Made by a program: the position numbers and the translations under genes | Part shown: positions 33,722 through 39,218 of the stretch, one piece after another | How positions within the stretch are numbered: position 1 is the first letter of the stretch | How the letters are laid out: each line of letters opens with the position of its first letter | From: Westiellopsis prolifica IICB1 | Lineage (GTDB): Bacteria; Cyanobacteriota; Cyanobacteriia; Cyanobacteriales; Nostocaceae | Direction: 5' to 3' | Assembly: GCF_004323185.1 (NCBI RefSeq) | Contig: NZ_NAPS01000001.1 | Coordinates: forward strand, 2,387,933 to 2,427,150 | Length of the DNA stretch: 39,218 nt | The notes under the pieces: model-generated | The model's database searches: none | What the model was told of the DNA's origin: nothing | What the model saw: only the letters and a program-made list of their open reading frames with translations

Positions 33722-35344
33722 TTAAAGTTGCATAGTTTGATTGATATATATTTCTATTTCTTTTCCTGCTGGTAAAAACCAAATGTTAGTGCGTTGCATT
33801 GCTTGAGAAATCGCCTGTTGATTACGCTGGGTAATTTGGGGAACTACTGTTTTCACTCCACCTTCTAAAATCCCAGCAAAGAGATTGCGTCGGGGATTGC
33901 TGTTGGTAACAACAGTACCTGTGGAAGTGGTAGTAACTTGCGATTCTGTACGATTAAATAACTCTGCGGCTTTACCAATACCTCCCAATACAAATTGTTG
34001 AGCATCTATCATGGTAGTGGATGTTCCTTTTTTATATTGGTTGGCAATTAGGGGTTGACCTGCTGAGGCACGAATTAGGATGGCGTTTTGTGGTATGCTT
34101 TGCTCTGTCAGGTTGCCATTGTTTTCCCTAACTATTTTGACTACATCTAACTGCACCAAACCTTGTTCAGAAATAGAACTAACTTGAGCCAACAACTCAG
34201 TTTTTTCTGGTAATACAATCTCACCATCTATTGATTTTAATGGTTCCTTTAAACGAACTACAAAAACATTTTGAGGGCTGTTATCTTTCTTATTATTGTT
34301 TGTCGCTCTACTAGTTTCTCCAAAGACACCAGTAGCTAATACAGCTTTCACACTAGTTCCTACTCTTACAGACTTCGGACTATTTGGTTGTGCTTGACTG
34401 ATAAGAGAACTTGGTGGTTGTGGGGTATTATCCTGGGATTGAGAGTTGGCTGTTTGTGGCGGAATTTTAGTATTTTGTACAGGTGTAGGTACAGAAGTTG
34501 GGCGATTTGCATTAATATTATTCGGTGTAGCAACAGCTAAAACTTGACCATAACTACCCAATTTCGATAATCTTGACCATTCCTGCAATGGGTCTGGTGT
34601 AGGTTGGGGAGTGAATTGAGCTGTTGGTTGAGTTTCTGGTGTGGGAACTACAGGTAGCACTGGAGTAGATTTTGGTGGAGTTTGGGGTACTGTGACGATC
34701 CGCGTTACTACCCTTGGCGGCATGTAAACTGTTTTTGTAGGTGTAGGTGTTGTTTGTAAAGCAATTTTGGGTCTGTTATCTCTGGAATTTGCTAGCTGAG
34801 AAGTTGGTCGTGCTGGTGTGACTTTTGGAGTTCTGAGCTGTTGCTGCGCTAATTTCACAGCTTGCGCTTGTTCAGCTAAGGCTAATTTTGTTTTTAAAGT
34901 CTCTAGTTCTCCTTCTAGTTGTTGTAGACGCGTTTCAGTGCTTGTTTGTGGCGCTTTTGGTGAAACTATATTGGTTTTTCTGGGTTTTTGATTGTTAGCG
35001 CTCATCAGCTGTGATAAAAAAGCACCAGCCACTAAAACTAAAGCGAATGTCGTAGTCCCTACTAAAGCTAATTTCGCAAAAGGATTTGATGAGAACGATT
35101 GCTTGGTGGAAACTTCTGGTGGTGGAGAAGGTGAAGAGGAAGATGACTGTGGTAAGTTGACTTCATCTTCCTGTGCTTTTGCTTCCGTTTGTGTTTCAAT
35201 CGTTGGAGACTCCTCCTCAAAACCAACCAGTTTTGCCATTTGCAGTTCCCAATCAGATAATTCTAGTTCCGGTTGGTAATTTTCATGAAGCGGAGTATCT
35301 ATATTTTCTGGATGGGTTTGTGATGGAATAGAATATCGAGTCAT
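33722..35344 (-). CDS. VirB10/TrbI-like type IV secretion protein
   Basis: 540 residues. The cytoplasmic N-terminus (1-88) is acidic. One membrane helix follows (about 89-113), a coiled coil (about 137-170, LQQLEGELETLKTKLALAEQ), then a long Pro/Thr/Gln-rich linker (about 172-320). The C-terminal domain (about 325-540) matches the VirB10/TrbI/TraB beta-barrel: VGTSVKAVLATGVF at the start, LPEKTELLAQVSSISEQGLVQLD, IPQNAILIRASAG and a final NIWFLPAGKEIEIYIN. This topology is exactly that of VirB10, the protein that spans the envelope and connects inner and outer complexes. It lies between the VirB8-like and VirB9-like genes on the same strand, with 25 bases to the former. It is the strongest anchor for calling the cluster type IV-like. 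Confidence 0.82.
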   Translation of the reverse strand: MTRYSIPSQTHPENIDTPLHENYQPELELSDWELQMAKLVGFEEESPTIETQTEAKAQEDEVNLPQSSSSSPSPPPEVSTKQSFSSNPFAKLALVGTTTFALVLVAGAFLSQLMSANNQKPRKTNIVSPKAPQTSTETRLQQLEGELETLKTKLALAEQAQAVKLAQQQLRTPKVTPARPTSQLANSRDNRPKIALQTTPTPTKTVYMPPRVVTRIVTVPQTPPKSTPVLPVVPTPETQPTAQFTPQPTPDPLQEWSRLSKLGSYGQVLAVATPNNINANRPTSVPTPVQNTKIPPQTANSQSQDNTPQPPSSLISQAQPNSPKSVRVGTSVKAVLATGVFGETSRATNNNKKDNSPQNVFVVRLKEPLKSIDGEIVLPEKTELLAQVSSISEQGLVQLDVVKIVRENNGNLTEQSIPQNAILIRASAGQPLIANQYKKGTSTTMIDAQQFVLGGIGKAAELFNRTESQVTTTSTGTVVTNSNPRRNLFAGILEGGVKTVVPQITQRNQQAISQAMQRTNIWFLPAGKEIEIYINQTMQL

Positions 35345-35369
35345 AATAAAGCTTTAGTTTATAGTTGAA

Positions 35370-36047
35370 TCAGGAGCAGTTTTTCTCTTTGATGTCGCAT
35401 ATATTGTAGATTTCTAGTCTAGCTTCACCGATGCGGTAAGCTGCTATATGCCAGGATAGTGGTAGATCCGGTAATGTTGCTTTTTGATTATCTATTGCTT
35501 GGATTAAGATTTGTTTATTGAATGCGATCGCTTTCCCTAATCTATCAGAATTGTTAAAGATTAATTGATTCCCTTGTAACTCTACTCTCCACTTGCCATT
35601 AGCAATTTTTACAGGTTGAGAAATTCTTTGAATAATAAAAACACTTTCAGCACCCCGATTTGCAAATTGATTAACTGTATTCGGATTAATAACTTCGGAT
35701 TGGAATTTTTGCTTGAGGTCATTCGTTAAAAGTTCGGAACTAATTTCCCATATAATTTCCGGCGACTGCTGTGGAGACCAGGTTAGCATTAAGGTCATTG
35801 TTTCACCGACAAAACGCCGGATGGTGTCTGGATATCTTTCTAAATTTCCTGTGGGGTCTGCTGTGATAGCACGACCATCAGCAAGTTGTACTAAACTTCG
35901 AGGAGTTAATTGCTGACTCAGCTGCTGCAACATTGAACTGTGGAACATTAGTATGAGCAATGCAAAAATATTTAAACCAAAAGTTCCTACAGCAAATAAT
36001 GGTAATATACTACTTTTTCTTTTATTTTCTTGTTTAAGTAACTGCAT
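35370..36047 (-). CDS. VirB8/TraE-like inner-membrane protein, copy B
   Basis: 225 residues. A short basic N-terminus (KQENKRKS) precedes one membrane helix (about 15-38), then a periplasmic domain of ~185 residues. It is a paralog of the upstream neighbour: both share FGL...ALL.L, SLVQLADGRAIT against SFVQLRDGQAIT, LER.P..IR.FV...MT.M..WS and the ending ..E.LEIY.I. The plan (short tail, one helix, small periplasmic domain) and the place next to VirB10 fit the VirB8/TraE scaffold proteins. The ending KNCS has a Cys two residues from the end. 65 bases separate it from copy A. Confidence 0.62.
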   Translation of the reverse strand: MQLLKQENKRKSSILPLFAVGTFGLNIFALLILMFHSSMLQQLSQQLTPRSLVQLADGRAITADPTGNLERYPDTIRRFVGETMTLMLTWSPQQSPEIIWEISSELLTNDLKQKFQSEVINPNTVNQFANRGAESVFIIQRISQPVKIANGKWRVELQGNQLIFNNSDRLGKAIAFNKQILIQAIDNQKATLPDLPLSWHIAAYRIGEARLEIYNICDIKEKNCS

Positions 36048-36112
36048 GATTTAACTCTAGAAAATGAAATTCCATATGGATGAAATACCAAGCAAAGTCT
36101 AATTTTATTTTC

Positions 36113-36937
36113 TTACCTCACAAAGCTATCTGATTGGGTTTCAATTCCACATTGCCTTAGTTGATCCTGACTTAAAGTGTTATATTGATCTAACAGACAT
36201 AAATTACGGATCTCGTAAATTTCTAATTTTTCAGAACGCATACTATAAATTGCTTTTTGCAAAACGCTGGTAGTATCATCTAGCGGATAAGGAAAATAAT
36301 CGACTGCTTGCACAAGCAAATCTTTATTGAAGGGAATAATTACTTTTCTCCCATCCGATTTTTTGGTTTGGATCAAGTCAGCTACTAAACCAACTCGCCA
36401 CTTACCAGGTTTAATTTTTTGAGGAGGGTAAACCCGCTTAATAACTATTTGTGCGTTGATTGCTTGACTAGAATTATTAGCGAAAACTTCTGGTGGTGTC
36501 ATCGCTGCTATTTCACTTAAAAAACCTTTGCGAAAATCTTCTGAAATTGCAAAGCTAGCAATCCAACTACTAGTACTAACTTTTTTGCTGTTACCTTCGG
36601 ATGTTGGTATAAATATGCCTAAATCTGGTTTAGGTTTGGTTACTTCTTCAACATTTTGTGGTGGAAGTATACCAGACCAATTAAACATTGAGGTCATACT
36701 TTTACTCACAAATTGGCGGATTACTTCTGGATCTCTTTCCAAGTCATCAGTAACAGTTATTGCTTGACCATCTCTTAATTGTACAAAAGAGGCGGGTTTT
36801 CTCAAACTAAGTTGACGAATTTTTAAACCTTGAGATGCTAATAAAAATAAAGCCAATAACTGTAATCCAAAAGTTGCGATTGCAAATGTAGTCAAAAGAC
36901 TAACTGTTCGCTGCTTTTTCTCCAACAGGCGTACCAT
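36113..36937 (-). CDS. VirB8/TraE-like inner-membrane protein, copy A
   Basis: 274 residues. Basic start (RLLEKKQR), one membrane helix (about 13-36), then a periplasmic domain. It is about 50 residues longer than its paralog copy B, mainly through an insert around residues 93-125 (LPPQNVEEVTKPKPDLGIFI). Near the C-terminus is the same ..EKLEIYEI... pattern, followed by a tail with two Cys (NLCLLDQ, RQCGIE). The start codon shares its A with the TAA stop of the upstream VirB6-like gene (TAATG), so the two are translationally coupled. Family assignment is by topology, paralogy and neighbours, with moderate confidence. Confidence 0.62.
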   Translation of the reverse strand: MVRLLEKKQRTVSLLTTFAIATFGLQLLALFLLASQGLKIRQLSLRKPASFVQLRDGQAITVTDDLERDPEVIRQFVSKSMTSMFNWSGILPPQNVEEVTKPKPDLGIFIPTSEGNSKKVSTSSWIASFAISEDFRKGFLSEIAAMTPPEVFANNSSQAINAQIVIKRVYPPQKIKPGKWRVGLVADLIQTKKSDGRKVIIPFNKDLLVQAVDYFPYPLDDTTSVLQKAIYSMRSEKLEIYEIRNLCLLDQYNTLSQDQLRQCGIETQSDSFVR

Positions 36938-38001
36938 TATATCCTCTCTTTTGCCAACGCAGCTGTATTACTAATTGCATTAAATACTGCAAATCCCCCC
37001 GCACCAGCCAAAAGCAAAGATACGATTGGTGCTAAAAGTCCTAAAAATATCATGAACCACATTAAATCCGGATCAGCAGTTGCATCTTCACCGGGACCAT
37101 TCACAATCACTGTGGCAGTTAAAATTGCAATAATAGTGAAGGAAAGTTTGGCAATTCCCAACGATAAAAATCCAGTCATCCAAGCAAAAATTGGTTTACC
37201 AGCAACAGGTAACAAAGAACCTCCCACAGCTAATGGTCCCAAAGTCGCTACTAACAACATCGTAGCTTCAATTAAATTTTGAAAAGCATATTGCAAGGAA
37301 ATCAGAAAGTTTTTGATACTAGTTTGGACTGTAGAACCTAACAAAGAATTAAATGTATTTTCTGATACGCTACTGCTGCTATATGCAATCTGATTAATCT
37401 TATTTTCTAATCTACTAATCCAAACTTTATCACCATATAAATCTCTATATGTCTGCCAAAGAATGTCAGTTTTTTCTTTGGCTCTCACAAAACATTGATT
37501 TTGTTGTTCACCGGTTAACGACTGACAAGGACGTAACAAAGACCCAGCTATTTCTTCCGCAACACCCATATTCAATGCTTGCTGGTAATTTTTATTCGCA
37601 TCTGCTGTGGTGATTACTTGCTGATTCACTGTGTTGATAAAATTTCTGATTCCCAAAGTCAGATTAGATAGTACACTACCACTTCCTGTATTAGTTAGCA
37701 GTATTACCACTATAAAAGGCCAAATCAAAGCTGAAATCGGACGGGAATATTCACTGTAAATTACATCTCGAAGCCATTGTATCATGAAAAACAACAGAGT
37801 CCCGACGGCGAAAAATACACCCAGATTTGTCAATGCTCCGTATAAATTTTCGCTAGTATTATTTTGTAATAAATCCAACCATTGATTATCCCAACTTTCC
37901 GAAATCGTTCTCGCAGTCGTGAAACCACTATTGAGAATATCGGGAATATCAGGAATATTAGATTGGGCAAAATAAAGGTTAAAGAAAATAATAGAGTTCA
38001 T
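36937..38001 (-). CDS. VirB6/TrbL-like polytopic membrane protein
   Basis: 354 residues with about six to seven hydrophobic segments. An N-terminal one (residues 1-14) may be a signal. Two follow (about 55-76 and 88-105). Then comes a ~125-residue mostly hydrophilic, helical region with a Cys pair (RPCQS...NQCFV). Then three or four more segments (about 238-262, 265-300, 315-350). The second half (ATLGPLAVGGSLLP...F.WMTGFLSLG..KLSF) is like TrbL/VirB6, and the tail is Ala/Gly-rich. These proteins form part of the inner-membrane translocation platform. The start codon ATG at 38001 follows an AT-rich leader with no clear ribosome site. It lies 210 bases downstream of the VirB5-like gene. Confidence 0.68.
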   Translation of the reverse strand: MNSIIFFNLYFAQSNIPDIPDILNSGFTTARTISESWDNQWLDLLQNNTSENLYGALTNLGVFFAVGTLLFFMIQWLRDVIYSEYSRPISALIWPFIVVILLTNTGSGSVLSNLTLGIRNFINTVNQQVITTADANKNYQQALNMGVAEEIAGSLLRPCQSLTGEQQNQCFVRAKEKTDILWQTYRDLYGDKVWISRLENKINQIAYSSSSVSENTFNSLLGSTVQTSIKNFLISLQYAFQNLIEATMLLVATLGPLAVGGSLLPVAGKPIFAWMTGFLSLGIAKLSFTIIAILTATVIVNGPGEDATADPDLMWFMIFLGLLAPIVSLLLAGAGGFAVFNAISNTAALAKERI

Positions 38002-38211
38002 TTTTTTTACGTTTAACTTATCTCTATATAGATGAAATCAAAATTTGGGAAACAATTTTGATTTAAATTAAGTAAGTCGGTGGTAATCAACTTAAACATC
38101 ATGAAAACTCTTACGAATGACAAATGACCAATGACCAATGACCAATTGTACAGACGCGAGGAACATCGCGTCTCTAATGATCAATGACCAATGACAAATA
38201 ACGCAACATAA
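38002..38211. repeat. heptamer repeats and AGACGCGA hairpin between T4SS-like genes
   Basis: AATGACC-type heptamers occur at about 38118-38143 and 38180-38200. Between them is a perfect 8-bp hairpin, AGACGCGA (38152-38159) and TCGCGTCT (38166-38173), preceded by ttgtac. Same family as 4532-4584. It separates the first gene of the cluster from the rest. Confidence 0.8.
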
Positions 38212-39018
38212 TTATTCTTCAAAAGCTCTTCCAAATAAATCTACTTGCGAAGTATTGCGTAAAAGTCTAGATGCTTCAGTGGAATTATCAACTCTGCGGG
38301 CGCGATTATTTTCTTCTACTTGCTGCGAGATATTAGTTAGGTTTAAATTAGAGTATTGTAGAAATTGGTTAGTTTGGATTGTTTGTGATAAATTTTCGCC
38401 TGATATTTTCACTTCCTCTTCTTGAATTTCGTTACTTTGCAGCAAAAAATTCAATTGACCAAGACCTAATAGTGAAGTAATATTAGCTATTGTATTTTGA
38501 ACATCATTATTAGGTATGGTGTTTTTCAAATTATTGATTTGATTATTTATATCTTCTTTAAATTTTTCGTTTTCTTCATTAAATCCTGCAATTTTTTGTA
38601 TTGATTGTTCAGTTTCTTCTAATTTTGTTTTTAATCTCAGTTGTCCATTTGTACCCATTAATCCAGATGCTGCACCACGGGTAATTAAGCGATTAATTTC
38701 ATTGCTAACTAAATTCGCTCTCACAGTGGAATTATTATCAAATTTATCGCCGGAAGTATAATACCAAATTGTGCCATCACGGATGATTTCCCCGGCGGCG
38801 TTAGGGTTGGGTATGTTTAATTCTCCGATGGAACTATCAATAGCACTTTGAGCCTCAGATTCTATTGGTTGTAATGTTTCGCTGAGATTATTTCTGAGAT
38901 AGTTTTGTAAATCTGTCGCGTAGGATTGAAAATCTGTCCAAACTTGACCTAAATTTGCTGTTGCTGGTAGGATAATTAAGAATGACAGAGGAATAGAAAA
39001 AAGAATTATTTTTTTCAT
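38212..39018 (-). CDS. VirB5/TrbJ-like exported helical protein
   Basis: 268 residues. A classic Sec signal peptide (MKKIILFSIPLSFLIILPATA, cleavage likely before NLG) is followed by an all-helical, Asn/Gln/Glu-rich mature protein. Helix patterns such as LKTKLEETEQSIQKI and EKFKEDINNQINNLKNTI suggest coiled coils. No Cys and no membrane segment in the mature part. The type, a signal peptide plus long helices placed just before a VirB6/TrbL gene, fits VirB5/TrbJ, which is a minor pilus protein or VirB6 partner. It is the first gene of the cluster visible here. Only 200 bases remain upstream, so the operon start may lie outside the window. Sequence identity to VirB5 cannot be judged by eye, hence the moderate confidence. 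Confidence 0.55.
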   Translation of the reverse strand: MKKIILFSIPLSFLIILPATANLGQVWTDFQSYATDLQNYLRNNLSETLQPIESEAQSAIDSSIGELNIPNPNAAGEIIRDGTIWYYTSGDKFDNNSTVRANLVSNEINRLITRGAASGLMGTNGQLRLKTKLEETEQSIQKIAGFNEENEKFKEDINNQINNLKNTIPNNDVQNTIANITSLLGLGQLNFLLQSNEIQEEEVKISGENLSQTIQTNQFLQYSNLNLTNISQQVEENNRARRVDNSTEASRLLRNTSQVDLFGRAFEE

Positions 39019-39218
39019 AATTTCTACCTAAAATTTGTGTGTTTATTAAGAATTTTGAATCTGTCTAATAGAGTTTTTTCTTGATTACGAACACAGATGC
39101 ACACTAATGAACACAGATGGATTTTCTGTTACACCCTTAAACCCCCACACCCATTTTCAAGTTAGCCCCTCACGGGAAAATCTCACAATCAAATATGAAA
39201 ATAGAACTCCTCTTACAC

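Overview
The window is from the chromosome of a filamentous, probably heterocyst-forming cyanobacterium of the Nostoc/Calothrix/Fischerella type. This is inferred from very frequent GCGATCGC-type (HIP1) octamers, AT-rich intergenic DNA full of heptamer (ATTGACC / AATGACA) and G-rich short tandem repeats, many small palindromic elements, and gene families and pairings typical of cyanobacteria (DUF3038-DUF4335, lpdA beside trpC, TrpC with its N-terminal extension). No tRNA, rRNA or CRISPR array was seen, and no intact transposase.

Layout. 1-2.3 kb: a DUF3038-DUF4335 pair on the minus strand. 2.7-4.9 kb: apt, an orphan DppB-type permease and a small conserved protein on the plus strand. 4.9-17.2 kb: a type I secretion locus. 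On the minus strand a PpiC-type isomerase, a HetC/HlyB-like exporter (cyclic-nucleotide-binding domain, degenerate C39 domain, ABC core) and a HlyD adaptor with a peptidoglycan-binding domain form the export side. Divergent from them, across 848 bp of AT-rich regulatory DNA, are three plus-strand genes that look like the cargo: a parallel beta-helix protein, a clan-A-like glycoside hydrolase and a CAP-domain protein. The first two share an N-terminal module and even a 5' leader. The last two share an RTX-type C-terminal secretion domain.

17.2-24 kb: a small DUF5340-like protein, trpC, lpdA, a GH13 alpha-glucan enzyme with a clear terminator, an unusual methyltransferase-HIT fusion whose nucleophilic His is Ser, and an XRE regulator broken by two 1-base deletions. 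24-33 kb: a 1482-residue double hybrid histidine kinase, gyrA and lnt. The kinase and lnt carry small repeat elements inserted in frame in their coding sequence. 33-39 kb: six minus-strand genes resembling type IV secretion parts, in the order VirB5/TrbJ-, VirB6/TrbL-, two VirB8/TraE-, VirB10/TrbI- and VirB9/TrbG-like. No relaxase or ATPase is visible before the window ends.

The two most interesting systems are the self-contained type I export cassette with modular cargo and the chromosomal type IV-like cluster. Function assignments rest on motif recognition by eye. No database search was run.
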